Origin: Larix kaempferi | Lineage: Eukaryota; Streptophyta; Pinopsida; Pinales; Pinaceae | Direction: 5' to 3' | Length of the DNA stretch: 64,000 nucleotides | Assembly: GCA_027924585.1 (NCBI GenBank) | Contig: BSBM01000125.1 | Location: 5,585,001 to 5,649,000, forward strand | Part shown: positions 24,523 through 36,027 of the stretch, piece by piece | Position numbering within the stretch: the stretch's first letter is position 1 | Layout: each line of letters opens with the position of its first letter | Notes under the pieces: model-generated | The model's input: only the letters and a program-made list of their open reading frames with translations | What the model was told of the DNA's origin: nothing | Database searches by the model: none | Program-made: the position numbers and the translations under genes

Positions 24523-25215
24523 ACAGAGCCAGTCCTTTTTCATACTGGATGTGTCACATCTACACAGCCATCCCTGTTTCATGCTGGATGTATCACATCT
24601 ACAGAGCCAGCCCTATTTCATGTTGGATGTATCACATCTACAGAGCCAGCCCTATTTCATGTTGGATGTATCACATCTACAGAGCCAGCCCTGTTTCATG
24701 CTGGATGTATCATATCTACAGAGCCAGCCCTGTTTCATGCTGGATGTATCACATCTACAGAGCCAGCCCTGTTTCATGCTGGATGTATCATATCTACAGA
24801 GCCAGCCCTGTTTCATGCTGGATGTATCACATCTACAGAGCCAGCCCTGTTTCATGCTGGATGTATCACATCTACAGAGCCAGCCTTGTTTCATGCTGGA
24901 TGTATCACATCTACAGAGCCAGCCCTGTTTCATGCTGGATGTATCACATCTACAAGGCCAGCCCTGTTTCATGCTGGATGTATCACATCTACAGAGCCAG
25001 CCCTGTTTCATGCTGGATGTATCACATCTACAGAGCCAGCCCTGTTTCATGCTGGATGTATCACATCTACAGAGCCAGCCCTGTTTCATGCTGGATGTAT
25101 CATATCTACAGAGCCAGCCCTGTTTCATGCTAGATGTATCACATCTACAGAGCCAGCCCTGTTTCATGCTGGATGTATCATATCTACAGAGCCAGCCCTG
25201 TTTCATGCTGGATGT
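24523..25215. repeat. 39-bp tandem array, about 17 copies
   Basis: Unit built on CAGAGCCAGCCCTGTTTCAT then GCTGGATGTATCACATCTA. Copies are nearly identical, with a few alternating CATATC/CACATC variants that suggest expansion in blocks. Because 39 is a multiple of three, several frames on both strands stay open (13-residue repeats), up to 223 codons. There is no unique spacer between units. Confidence 0.97.
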
Positions 25216-25244
25216 AACCTAGAACAATTCTAGGATTTGTCATG

Positions 25245-26135
25245 TACATTTTGAACCGAGGTCCAGGGACGATCCAGTCCTATCATGTACCTTTTGAACT
25301 GAAGCTCAGGGACGATCCAGTCCTATCATGTACCTTTTGAACCGAATCTCAGGGACGATCCAGTCCTATTCAATTCTCGGAGACCTCATGTCTACGGTTC
25401 AATTCACAGGACCAAAGTCCGAGGACGATCCAATCCCCTTACCTGTTCATTCAGGATTTTGTTCTCAGAGACATCATGTCTACGGCTCTCTTTAGGACTG
25501 AAGTCCAGGGATGATCCAATCCCCTCAAGTCCACCAAGGACTTCATTCTCGAAGACATATGTCTACGGCTCTCTTGAGGAATGAAGTCCAGGGATGATCC
25601 AATCCCCTCAAGTCCACCAAGGACTTCATTCTCGAAGACATATGTCTACGGCTCTTCTTTCGGACTGAAGTCCAGGGATGATCCAATCCCCTCACATGTT
25701 CACCAAGAACTTCATTCTCGAAGACATATGTCTACGGCTCTTCTTTCGGACTAAAGTCCAGGGATGATCCAATCCCCTCACATGTTCACCAAGAACTTCA
25801 TTCTTGAATACATACGTCTACGGCTCTTCTTTCGGACTGAAGTCCAGGGATGATCCAATCCCCTCAAGTCCACCAAGGACTTTATTCTCGAAGACATACG
25901 TCTACGGCTCTCTTTAGGACTGAAGTCCAGGGATGATCCAATCCCCTCAAGTCCACCAAGGACTTCATTCTCGAACACATACGTCTACGGCTCTCTTTAG
26001 GACTGAAGTCCAGGGATGATCCATTCCCCTCACATGTTCACCAAGAACTTCATTCTCGAAGACATACGTCTACGGCTCTTCTTTCGGACTGAAGTCCAGG
26101 GATGATCCAATCCCCTCAAGTCCACCAAGGACTTC
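25245..26135. repeat. Tandem array of ~83-86-bp units
   Basis: TCTACGGCTC recurs at 25479, 25562, 25645, 25731, 25817, 25901, 25984 and 26069. Each unit holds CCAGGGATGATCCAATCCCC, which can fold on itself (GGGATgATCCaATCCC). More degenerate copies occur at 25245-25470. Confidence 0.93.
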
Positions 26136-26145
26136 ATCAAAACAT

Positions 26146-26320
26146 GTGTCAATCATGTATCCTCATCATCAAAACATGTATCCTCATCATCAAAACATGC
26201 ATAACTTCTATCATCAAAAGCATGTATACATCTATCATCAAAAGCATGTATATCTAACATCAAAAGCATGTATACATCTATCATCAAAAGCATGTATACA
26301 TCTATCATCAAGAAGAAAAA
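26146..26320. repeat. ~24-bp tandem array (ATCATCAAAAGCATGTATAC units)
   Basis: About seven units of CATCAAAACATG/ATCATCAAAAGCATGTATAC just 3' of the pol stop on the minus strand. Confidence 0.85.
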
Positions 26321-26416
26321 ATATAAGATTCCTAAATCTAAATAATTCTAAGTAACTAGGTGCAGTAAAAATGTAACCTCATCATTGATGAGACAGACTT
26401 GTTATCAGATACTATA

Positions 26417-27470
26417 CTACTCCCCCTTTCGAGGAGGGTCCTTCTGGACTATACCAAGATTGTCTCGGAAGTATTCAAACTTTACTCGAGACAGAGGTTT
26501 AGTCAAGATATTAGCAATCTGATCCTCAGTGCTTATATACTCGAGCTTGATAGCTCCTCTCTGCACCATATCTCGTATATAGAAGTATCGGATCTCTATG
26601 TGTTTTTGACTTATCGTGGAATACAAGATTTTCTATCTTGATGTAGTTTTGAATGTCACATATAATCATAGTGGAATTCATTTCTAAGTCAAACACTCCA
26701 TATAATAGCTTCTGAAGCCACACTGCTTCACAGCTGGCAGAGCAGACAGCTATATATATATTCTGCTTCAGCAGTACTAAGAGCCACACTAGATTGTTCC
26801 TTGTTGAACCATGAGATCATGGCAGATTCAAGACTATAACATCCACCTGATGTACTCTTTCTGTCTGAGGGACTTCCTGCCCAATCAGAATCTAAGTAAC
26901 CATGTAAACGGAGTTCATGACCTCCAAGATAATATAGACCAAAATATAATGTACCTTTTAGGTACCTCACTACATGCTTTGTAGTTATTAAGTGAACCTT
27001 TCTAGGTTCTACTAGATACTGACTTAGGGTATTTGCAGCAAAGCATATATCTGGCCTAGTATTTGTTAAATACATCAATGACCCAATGATTTGTCTATAT
27101 AGGGTTAGGTCCACTAAATATGATGAGTCATTAACTAACAACTTCAAGTTGGAGTCCATGGGAGTGGCCATGGCTTTATACTCCAACATATCAAATCTTT
27201 TTAGAAAATTCATAGCATACTTACCTTGAATTAAAAGATTCCTTTTGGATCTTGCCATACTTCTAGACCTAAGAAGTAGTGCATTAATCCGAGATCTTTC
27301 ATTTTAATTTCTGCAGCCATTTTCATGACCTGTTTCTCATTCCTTGTCAGAAAGAGATCATCATCATACAATAATGGTATGATAGGTTCATCATCCACAA
27401 CCTTAAGGTAAAGGTTAGGAACATCTTTACTTCTGGTAAAGCCCAAGCTTTGTCATGAAGCTGTCAATTG
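26417..27470 (-). pseudogene. Copia pol remnant: C-terminal RT and RNase H
   Basis: The minus strand reads IDSFMTK near 27465, then GFTRSKDVPNLYLKVVDDEP and the catalytic region LLYDDDLFLT (the family has YVDD, so V is replaced by D), and MKDLGLMHYFLGLEVWQDPK. Next come KYAMNFLKRFDMLEYKAMAT, YRQIIGSLMYLTNTRPDICF and the RNase H motifs HGYLDSDWAGS, SVALSTAEAEY, CDIQN, HIEIRYFYIRDMVQ and ILTKPLSRVKFEYFRDNLG, ending at 26417. Frameshifts near 27245, 26750 and 26600 break it. Everything before mid-RT is absent. Confidence 0.92.
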
Positions 27471-28829
27471 TCCATTATTCACACTCAGCATTGAGTGATC
27501 TTCTACATATCTATCTGCGCCATCTCTCGTCAGATGGGTCTACTAAAATGAGCCTCAAAATCATTCGAACTCTGTGGTGAGTTCCTTCTTGCATCCATGT
27601 CATATGTGTATAGAACCCATATTCAACCTTGTAGCAAAGGTTGAGATCCACATCACCCATGATGATCATTAATCTCATCAATTGACTACCGATCCTGGGA
27701 ACCCATACAGAACCTGATTACATTATTAAGAGAATGGTCTTATCTAGTCCCTTGGAGCAAAACATCTCATCATGATTCTCTTCCTCTTTCTAAGAGAATC
27801 TCTTAACCACAAGCTTTCTATAGTGTGTTTGATTTGTAAATCTTTTGTTGAACATCCATCGCTTGTTCAGAGTTCATCATTCATCATGATCTTTCCTACA
27901 AATCAAAATTAAGTAAATGATTAGTAATACTTCATAATCATCAAATCATATTGACATGATAACCTATTATGCATACAGATATCATTTACATAGTTATGCA
28001 ACTATTTTGACTAATACTTTGGCACAACACTTTCCCATATCCTGTATGCATACAGTGGCTATCTAGATGCCTTCCATCTCTACCAGAACATACTATCGAG
28101 AGTGTGCACAGCTCTCAGCATGTCAGCAAAGAGGTTTCATTCTAGACAAGCAACAATGGAATGTTTGTCCAATTTACCAATCATATGCATATTAGTAGTA
28201 TATTGTTCAATGCTTTATGAATGTTTACACTCAGCATGATATATTCTAGGAATACAAATATGCATACGAGCAATATCATTTACTATTTCTAATAACAACC
28301 CAAATACTTATCTTTTATGTTTGTGTGGTTGCCTCCCGCTTGATCTTCTGTATGTCTTATGAACTTCTATTCATTCTATACCACTGTGCATGCTCAAGTG
28401 TACACTAGTGTCATCCTCATGATCTCATACACAAACATACATTCATTAGTATATTCTCAATATTATCAAAACATTCTAATTCTAAATAATCTTGAATATG
28501 TACAGTCATGATCATTACTATTCAGGGTTTCAAGGAAGTCTTCTTTTAATCATGCATATTCTTGTTTGATCTAGTTAGTTAAATCATCAACCAAGATAAG
28601 AGACATAATATGCATAAACCCTTGATTACTAACCAATCATACAAGGTAAGATTCTAACATGACATAGGAAAACATACTTGGATTAGTATACCTGCTTAGT
28701 TATGTACAACATACCTAAACAATCTCTTCAATGATTTAGAGATCCTGAGCTAGAACCTGCATGTCTCGTAGGTTAAGCATGATATAACAAAGTCATACAT
28801 ACCTCGCGAGTCTTTGTCTTCATGTTGTC
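27471..28829. other. Non-coding DNA inside the copia-type element
   Basis: AT-rich stretch between the pol remnant and the leader, in the place where gag, protease and integrase should be. I see no coding, repeat or RNA feature. A donor-like GAG/GTATGT on the minus strand near 28805 marks its leader-side edge. Confidence 0.4.
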
Positions 28830-30153
28830 ATGGTCATGGAACTTGATTTGTCTTCTGTGATGTACCTGTGTCTTGTTAGCAGACAACATCAACCTCACAC
28901 AACACCATAATGCATAAGTACAATCATATAGCCCTAATCAATGAATGTCTTCGATCATTCACATGCATTCATATTGTTACTAGGGTGATAGGACAATTAA
29001 TAACATTAATCAAGATTGCACTAATAAATAACATGAATACAAACACATTATGAACTTAATCAAGAATCAGATTTCAAGGCATATGTGAACCTCCTTAAGT
29101 CATACCTGTCGAGACTTTTTGTAGTCTTCTTATGTAAGGCCTTAGCCTCAACTCCCCCTGAAACTTGATCTGGAGCTTGATTAGGGTTTGCTAGAGAAAA
29201 CCTAAAAATTCAATAATTGACATTCACACTTCTGAATGGACGAAAGAATGTTTCTTGCTGAGCTGATCAACCTAGCATTCTTCAATTTTGAAATCTCCAA
29301 AATTTGACCCCTCAAAATTGCCTTCGAAACTTCTGGATCTTCTGGACAGGAACCCGAACTAGGGTTTGATGAAGCCCACCCTTCTGTCCAATCAAAAGGT
29401 TCGATCCAAGGCTCTAAACTCTTATTTTTCTGAGGAGCTTCCAGCCATGGACTCCGATTCCAAAAATTCTAACTTTCTCCGAAACCCTAAATTCTAGAAG
29501 CCATGAATAAAGGTGCTCCAAAAATTATTCTGTTTTGACATAAATATGCACCTGATTGTTTCTGCTATAACTCTGAAATTTCTGCTCCACAAGGTCTGAA
29601 AATTTTTTCTGCAGTAGCCTGACCTGTCATCTTTCCATCCTCACAGGTCTGACCTCAATTGGATTTTCTGAGAGAGATTTATGCCAAGTGTCGCAACGTG
29701 ACCTGTTTATGGGATAAAACAGGAGAGCGAACTTGTACGGCGTGCCACGTGTCACTGGTTCACCTTCGGCCTCTAAAAAAGTTTTCTGAGATAGTACAGT
29801 CTGTGTACTGCCTGTCACTTTTTACGAAATTTCATTTGGAGCTTCCTAGCCCAAGTTATGACCTTTTTTCCAAGGTCACCTGATTTTGACTGAGATCTGG
29901 AAGAGGCAGAAACCCTAACTTGTACTGATCATAACTCATAAAGTACAATGAATCTGAGGGTTCCCTTTGGACACAAGGTACCTGGGGATGTTATATACGA
30001 CCTGTAAACATTTCAGATCCTGAAACTTCGCATAAATTGATTTATAGTGAAAGTTCCACGATGACTAGTTTTTTCTATATAAAACCCTAACCTTCAAATT
30101 GTCGCAAGAGAAGCAAGTGTCGTAAGTGCCATACATTGCCTTCCTTCAGGTTA
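28830..30153 (-). repeat. 5' leader of the copia-type element
   Basis: Untranslated leader between the PBS and the first possible gag ATG (near 28833 on the minus strand). It aligns with the partial leader at 4665-6207. Small frames such as 29627-29818 occur on both strands and are not convincing. Confidence 0.7.
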
Positions 30154-30165
30154 GCTCTGATACCA
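30154..30165 (-). other. Primer binding site of the copia-type element
   Basis: Minus strand TGGTATCAGAGC (initiator tRNA-Met) directly after the 5' LTR. Confidence 0.92.
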
Positions 30166-30707
30166 TGTTAAAATTCAATATGCTAAGACAAAAAATAGCA
30201 GCATTACATTCTATTTCACAATAATAGCATATACAGGATCACTGAAGAAACAACAAGCATAGCATAAACACAAGAGACACAGATTTATCCTGGGAAACCC
30301 TCATGGGGTAGAAAAACCCAGCAAAGCTTTCCTCAATAAGATGATAAACCAAAATACAAGATGTGCTCCCTCCTTCTAATCCTCCTTAGAAAATCTCCCA
30401 GACAAGTGCTCCTCTTTTCAAGTGTGTGAGTGTGTCAAATGAGGAACACACCTCCTCTATTTATACACTACTCTGACATATATTTTACACAAGTACATGT
30501 AGGCTCATATTTAACCATTAGGTCAAATACCCTATTATAACTGACTGGGCCGACCCCCACATGGTGGGTCTAATAACCCTAGTTGCCACAACTCCTCGGA
30601 GGAATAAACATCTCCGGATACATAATAGAATCACCTCGGAGGGATGGAACATCTCCGGAATAAATAATGTACAAATATAATATTCTTAGAAGTTACAATA
30701 TTCAACA
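30166..30707 (-). repeat. 5' LTR of the copia-type element
   Basis: 542 bp; same length as the 3' LTR and 7 mismatches to it. Confidence 0.95.
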
Positions 30708-30712
30708 ATGTG

Positions 30713-30969
30713 ACCACTAGATCTCTAATAATCCCCACACATTTAACTTTTCTTGAGTCAAATCTATACACATCATGGAAGGGATTGGTTATCTCTAACG
30801 GCAATTGCTCCATTATAACCTTGGAAATCAAATTATGAGATGCTCTTGAATCTAGCATGCAATTATGCAAGAGCTTAACATGTATACTCAATCTTACATA
30901 GAAATGTGTAGTAGATTCATCTTTTTCATCAATGTGGGGACCAAATTGGACTATTGGATACTCATACAA
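30713..30969 (-). pseudogene. Ty3/gypsy protease, N-terminal part
   Basis: The minus-strand frame contains LLHNCMLDSRASHNLISKVI, the aspartic protease active site with the family's D-S/T-G changed to DSR. It goes on as MEQLPLEITNPFHDVYRFDS and VKCVGIIRDLVVT, then runs straight into the copia LTR. The rest of the domain lies 7.5 kb away at 22957-23149. The active-site change and the split both mark it as dead. Confidence 0.82.
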
Positions 30970-31020
30970 TATGTTTAGGGTATCTCATTAAATGGATGAC
31001 AATGCTCCACATATCACTTT

Positions 31021-32996
31021 CTAAATTTTCTTATGGTATCTAGGGTTTTTTCCCAACTCAATCAACGAAACAAGAAATTTTATTTTTTCTAACTCATGCT
31101 CAATATTGAAAGGGACAACAAACTTATCTTGGTCTCCTTGTTCATTCTCCAACCTTTTAGGTTGAGGATTCTCATTTCGTTTTGTAGCAGCAGGGGTAAT
31201 AGTCTCATAGTTTTTTTCCTTTGACAAGTTGGCATTTTTGGCCATAATAGAAGGTTCACGGATATTATTCTTTGGCTGGATTACTTGAATTATTTTAATA
31301 GGGGCTTGGATTTATTGGTCAGGTGAAGGTATCATCCTAAGGTCATATTTCCTTTGCATTTCATGTATCAAAGTGTTAGTGAACACCATATATTGGGACA
31401 AGGAAATTTCATATTCACCTTTTAGTGGTTTTTGTTTATAGTTCCTTGTATTAGTGTAGTGATATTTTATAATCTTCTTGAGTTAGGTGAATTGTATTAT
31501 ATTCATCATGCAGCCAACTCATCTCTTCCTCTACTTCTTGATATTCTTCTGCACTAGAAACATCAACAAAATTATTATTCTTGTTGTTATTCTATCTAAT
31601 GGGAAGTTGGATAGGTTTATCTTCATTTATTCTATTCATGATGTGAAGGTTCAATGGAATCCTCTATTGCTTTTTATTTGGATTTCTTAGAGGTCCTCCT
31701 TGACATGCTTTGTTTGCATTATTCCCTTCCAATTCCATTCTAGTAACCTTGTTTGAGAGGATCTTAATTATATTTTACATATATTCAATGTTGAATTCTT
31801 GTGAATCTTTATTTTGGATTGAGGCCCCAACCTCATCATTTTTCCTTCGTTCGTGTCTCTCATTTACCACATGACTGAATTTTAGTTTTTCAGATGCTGT
31901 GATATTTACCTTAATGTCTACTGCATAATCTTGCATCATAAGCAAGGTTGTTGACCTTATTTCTCTCATCATCATGGAAAACTATAGTTCAAAATATCCT
32001 ACAAAGGTAACATTTTCTATTGCCTTGGAAGGCTTGATGTCAAGCAGAATTTTGTTGTACAATTTGTTGAATCTTTTGTGAAAGTGAACCACATTTTCTT
32101 TGTTTCTCTTTTTTAGCGAAGCAAATTTTTTCAAGTAGTACAAGTGGTCTCTTTTTTCCCACCACTATCTCATAAAAGTGGCCTCTAGAACTGGTCATTA
32201 AGATTTGATGGATGCTTCTAGTAAATACCTAAAACATTTTATTACATCTCCCTGTAGGGTTTGTATGAAGAGTCTCATGTCGGCATCATCATGTTCAATG
32301 AACAGGTTGTTAGTGATGTTTCGAAGCATAGTCATGTGTTCTTCATCTGAGAGGACTCTTTCACCGCCAAATTTTCGAATCAATTTCAAGTAATTGTTTG
32401 GTAAATCATGCAATTGTTAGGAAGGTTCAATGGACCATGCCTAGTATCCACCAAGGGATTAATAAGTGGTCACGAGGTGGTATATTAGCCCCTCCTACTC
32501 TATCTCCTGCCATTAAATGTTGTAGTATGAAGTTCTGTGCTTGAGGGGGATTGGAATGTGAGGTTGTAGTATGAAGTTCTTTGCTTGAGGGGGATTGGAA
32601 TGTGAGGGATCCTAAGGATAGGATTAAATGTAAGTTGATATCCCTCAAGGAAGACGAGAGGAGAATTTTTCAATTTTACTAAAGGAGGATGTATGTCTTC
32701 CGTGACACGGGTCTTTACCTTTATAATTTTCAAATCTATAAGTTGAACCTTGAAATTGAACATCTACAAGAGATGTGCAATTATTCTAAGCAATACATGA
32801 ACATGATGAAGATAATTTCTCCAAGTATTTCAAAGAGTTACCATCCTTTCAAGTTTAGCAAGAACCTGTATGTCTTCAAGTGCAAGGTTGGATATAGTGT
32901 GCCTTCTTCTAGACACCAGATCAATAGCAATGGAGTCACCAAGTGAACTGCTCAGTATGTTTCCTGACTCATGCTCACTATTCAGAGACATATGTT
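31021..32996 (-). pseudogene. Ty3/gypsy gag, main part, decayed
   Basis: On the minus strand, in order: HTISNLALEDIQVLAKLERM (just left of 32900), a helical stretch, and the gag core MHDLPNNYLKLIRKFGGERV with IEHDDADMRLFIQTLQGDVI (32413-32200). Then come KRFNKLYNKILLDIKPSKA (near 32050), TLLMMQDYAVDIKVNITAS (near 31940), a C-terminal QGGPLRNPNKK block (31710) with an acidic tail, and PFNIEHELEKIKFLVSLIEL leading to protease (31080). Several stops and shifts interrupt it. No CCHC knuckle is evident, as in many plant Tat-like gag proteins. It begins to the right of the short-LTR element at 36244. Confidence 0.78.
32520..32607. repeat. 44-bp tandem duplication
   Basis: TTGTAGTATGAAGTTCTGTG with its 24 following bases is repeated immediately, with one mismatch (32520-32563, 32564-32607), inside the gypsy gag remnant. 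Confidence 0.95.
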
Positions 32997-33204
32997 TGTT
33001 GGAGGGGACCCTTAGTTGTCATTAGTTACTTATGTAATAGTTTAGTTAAAGAAGCAGTTGGAGCGGGTGCAACCGCTCCAACCACATATAAGATGTATAA
33101 ATAATACGATGAAGATGAATATAACCAGTTGGATGCATTCGACTCGTCTCTATTGTCTTGATTATCTCTATGTGCATGTGCTTACTATCTGCTTGAATAC
33201 AACA
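32997..33204 (+). repeat. 5' LTR of the short-LTR element
   Basis: 208 bp, TGTTGG...ACAACA; contains TATAAGATGTATAAATAATA as a likely TATA region near 33085. Confidence 0.9.
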
Positions 33205-33206
33205 TC

Positions 33207-33219
33207 TGGTGTCGTTGCC
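33207..33219 (+). other. Primer binding site of the short-LTR element
   Basis: TGGTGTCGTTGCC two bases after the LTR; two changes from the tRNA-Asp-type TGGCGCCGTTGCC. Confidence 0.65.
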
Positions 33220-35801
33220 TCTTTCATGCAGTCTGGGTGACAGCAGCAGCGCGTGGAAAATGGATCAAACCTGCGAAAGATGCAAAAGATCGCGAGGAGA
33301 AAGAAACCCTGCAAGAAATTCTCAGAAATAATGACGTTGTGTGATCGAATCTAAAGGAAATCATGCAACATTCGTTGAAGAAACCTGCAAGAAAGACTGC
33401 TTGTGTTTTGATGCTCCTGCGAAAAGAAAAATATGAAGATGTCGACCATGACCATTGAACAAGCATCGAACATTGAAGAAAGTGTGTAAAGTTTGTCGAA
33501 GAGCCTACAAGAAAGATGAAGGACGTTTGTGCATGCATTACAGAAAACATCTGCAAAAACAAAGATAAGATATTGGCATTGCTCGTGAATTACAAGAATA
33601 CGACGGACCTTCTTTTCGCTCGCGCTTCAGATATTGTCTAGCACTCGGGCCTGCTAATCGATCTGCAACCTATGTGGATGGAAACCAGTTCGAATCCCGT
33701 GGAAGAATCAGCCGACTATCATCACAAGTATACAACGTCCCTACAGTTCATCCATCGACTGGCCCATCGACTAAGAAAATGAAAGTCGACAGTAGACCTG
33801 TTTTGGCTATTATGAAGACTCAGATGGAATTCGATGGTAGAAGCCCCTCACTGGGAGCGACTACTCCAGGCTGCGTTATGTGCATGTGCTTTGTAAACTG
33901 AATGCGTTCATACCTTATTTTGGTTTTTTATTCGATTCATGCAATATTGACAAAGCTCCTCGAAATCAATAAAGTCTACAAACTCAAAGAATTCTTACAT
34001 TGTTGGAGCTCAACAAACGCGAGCAACAGAACTTCCCTTGCATTACAACCACCTATCAAGAAGTCCGTCGACACAACCATTTAGAGAAACCGACCCCGTC
34101 GACACAACCATTTAGAGAAACCGACCATGAAGGATGCGTTCAACATGACAAATTGATCGAGCTTGTCGACGAAAATACCCAATTGACCAAGCAGTGAGTC
34201 GAACCTGGAAGATCGCGTGGAGTAGATAGAAATTTGCAAGAAAATACAAAAAAATGCTTCAGGAGGTCATTCGGCGACAGTGTGCATGTCGTGCGGGAGC
34301 GTGGTAGAGGAGCATCTGACACAAATTCATTGTAACTCCGGACTTCAGCGATAGCCAACGTGACCGTCGCCAACTAGCAGCAATATCTTGTGGAAGCACC
34401 AATTATTTATAAAGACCCGACTAATAGATTGAATGTGGAAGAGGTTTTGTTAGTGCGTGCGAGTTTGGTCGGTAAGCATTCCATCAAGTTTGGTTATCAC
34501 GCTCCAGTCAATTTAGTGATCACACTCCCTTTGGTTATCTTATATGTAAATAAAAAGATAATTACATATAAAGATAAGAGACTGAAAGATGACCTACGTA
34601 GTATTGTTGCACCGGGATATCAAATCCGTTAGATGGCTCAAATTTATTGCCCATGAGATTGTAATAACCGACTACTAATGGAGCGCTCAACCAATTGTTT
34701 TACTGACCAGTCAAGTTGTCGACCCATTGACCAGAAGTCATATATATTATTTGGTTGACAAGTATTTTCATGGCGCAAGATATTGGCCGACGATGTTGTG
34801 TAGTTTGTTGAAGGAGCGCGGGCGAATATTCTGCTAAGTTTTAACAGCTACGGCCAAGTATACTGACGGAAGCATGCATCAGAAAGTATCTACAACATTT
34901 TCGATATTGTTGCTTACAAAAAGTATTGGTCTTGGAGTCGGCGAAATTCTATATATATTTGTAAATATGGTCGACGTAGTTGGTTTAGTCGGAATTTTAA
35001 AATTGGTCGGTTCTTAATGGTCGAGGCGGTGGGCACATCATTTGGTCGACATCTTATTAAAGTGGTCAGGTATGTAAAAATGTTGTTGGTTCGATCTTAC
35101 AATTGGTAGATATGCTTTGCCAAATAAATGTCGTGATAAAATGGTTAAGGTTTTATTTATGTAGTCGAAGCTATTTGGTTCACTCTTCATTATAGTCGAT
35201 ATAATGCAGTGGACAGAATTGTACTGTTCAATGGTCGGTACTAAAATTAGTCGGGTCATTGGTCGATATTGTAAGTGGTCGAGTCTGTTAAATATGGTCG
35301 AGAGCCGACCTTTTTGTATTATAATTTTTGTAATTCAGTCGGTCCCTAGCCGACTTAGTAATCATGTTGATTCGAGTCGAGTCAAGTCAACTTGACCAAT
35401 ATCAGTCGGTATCGACCACAAGCAGCGACGACACATTTAAACTTGCAGGAAGCCTCACGACAGAAGTTGTCGACGAAGACCATATTCAAGTAGAAGACAT
35501 CAAACAAGTACACAGAAGACGAGCTTCACGCTTAATAATGATAAAAGAACACTTAAATTAATCAAGCCCCCCGGTGTTGAAATACAGAAACATCTATCCA
35601 ATGTCATTTCAGAATTTTTTCAGGTAGTTGGTGGTGTAATGGCAGAGCGTGGAAGCCCAGAAGTTCCTGGACCAATGAAGATGAAAGCCAGCAGGAAGGT
35701 GAAAGGGTGAGGCTCGATTGACCACTACCAAATTGCTGACAAAGGCTAAAGGAATCGCAGTTCATGGTTGTTCTTGTTTTCTTCGGAACGAAGAAATATT
35801 T
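33220..35801 (+). other. Internal region of the short-LTR element, no intact gene
   Basis: Short frames only. 33674-33901 encodes a basic Ser-rich peptide (FESRGRISRLSSQVYNV) and 34000-34197 a Gln/Glu-rich one ending LIELVDENTQLTKQ, perhaps remains of a gag-like ORF. I find no protease, RT, RNase H or integrase motif. GTCG/CGAC words are strikingly common (see 34670-35420). Confidence 0.5.
34670..35420. repeat. GTCG/CGAC-rich segment
   Basis: About 20 occurrences of GTCG or its complement in 750 AT-rich bases, mostly as TGGTCGA, TAGTCGG or GCCGAC (for example 34789, 34971, 35013, 35042, 35257-35310). Spacing is irregular, so it is not a simple tandem repeat. Confidence 0.7.
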
Positions 35802-35815
35802 TGAGGTGGGGGAGA
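35802..35815 (+). other. Polypurine tract of the short-LTR element
   Basis: GAGGTGGGGGAGA directly before TGTTGGAGG. Confidence 0.85.
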
Positions 35816-36023
35816 TGTTGGAGGGGACCCTTCAGGCTCCTTAGTTGTCATTAGGTACTTATGTAATAGTCTAGTTAAAGAAGCAGTTGGAGCGGGTGCA
35901 ACTGCTCCAGCCAGATATAAGATGTATAAATAATACCATCAAGATGAATATAACCAGTTGGATGCATTCGACTCATCTCTCTTGTCTTGATTATCTTTGT
36001 GTGCATGTGCTTACAATCTGCTT
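35816..36023 (+). repeat. 3' LTR of the short-LTR element, end truncated
   Basis: Matches 32997-33194, carries a 10-bp insertion near 35833, and lacks the final ~10 bases (GAATACAACA). Confidence 0.88.
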
Positions 36024-36027
36024 TGTT

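Larger units (their letters stand above)
23155..30707 (-). mobile_element. Ty1/copia-type LTR retrotransposon, 7,553 bp, TSD ATGTG
   Basis: Two 542-bp LTRs (23155-23696, 30166-30707) align without gaps and differ at 7 positions by my count (1.3%), so this is a recent insertion. ATGTG occurs at 23150-23154 and 30708-30712. In minus orientation: 5' LTR, PBS, ~1.3 kb leader, ~1.35 kb of non-coding DNA, a copia RT/RNase H remnant (26417-27470), 2.6 kb of tandem arrays, PPT, 3' LTR. Gag, protease, integrase and the first half of RT are missing, so it is a defective, non-autonomous copy. It interrupts a gypsy protease frame. Confidence 0.95.
32997..36023 (+). mobile_element. Short-LTR retrotransposon, ~3.0 kb, inserted in gypsy gag
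   Basis: 208-bp LTRs at 32997-33204 and 35816-36023 enclose 2.6 kb. The left LTR is followed by TCTGGTGTCGTTGCC, close to the tRNA-Asp-type PBS of many gypsy elements. The right LTR is preceded by the purine tract GGTGGGGGAGA. The target copy is ATGTT on the left (32992-32996); the right copy survives as TGTT (36024-36027), because the last ~10 bases of the right LTR are deleted together with its first base. Removing the element restores the gypsy gag reading VQEPQ-HMSLNSE. The LTRs differ at about 12 of 200 sites plus a 10-bp gap. No pol domain is visible, so it is non-autonomous. Confidence 0.88.

Noticed and set aside
24549-25233. Overlapping open frames of 115-223 codons on both strands
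   Set aside because: They arise from the 39-bp array, whose length is a multiple of three; no start context, domain or unique sequence supports a protein.
24523-26135. CRISPR-like regular spacing
   Set aside because: Units are contiguous tandem copies with no unique spacers, in plant nuclear DNA inside a retrotransposon.
36024-36027. Perfect ATGTT target duplication for the short-LTR element
   Set aside because: Only TGTT remains on the right because the LTR end is deleted, so I call the duplication damaged rather than exact; the restored gag frame is the stronger evidence.
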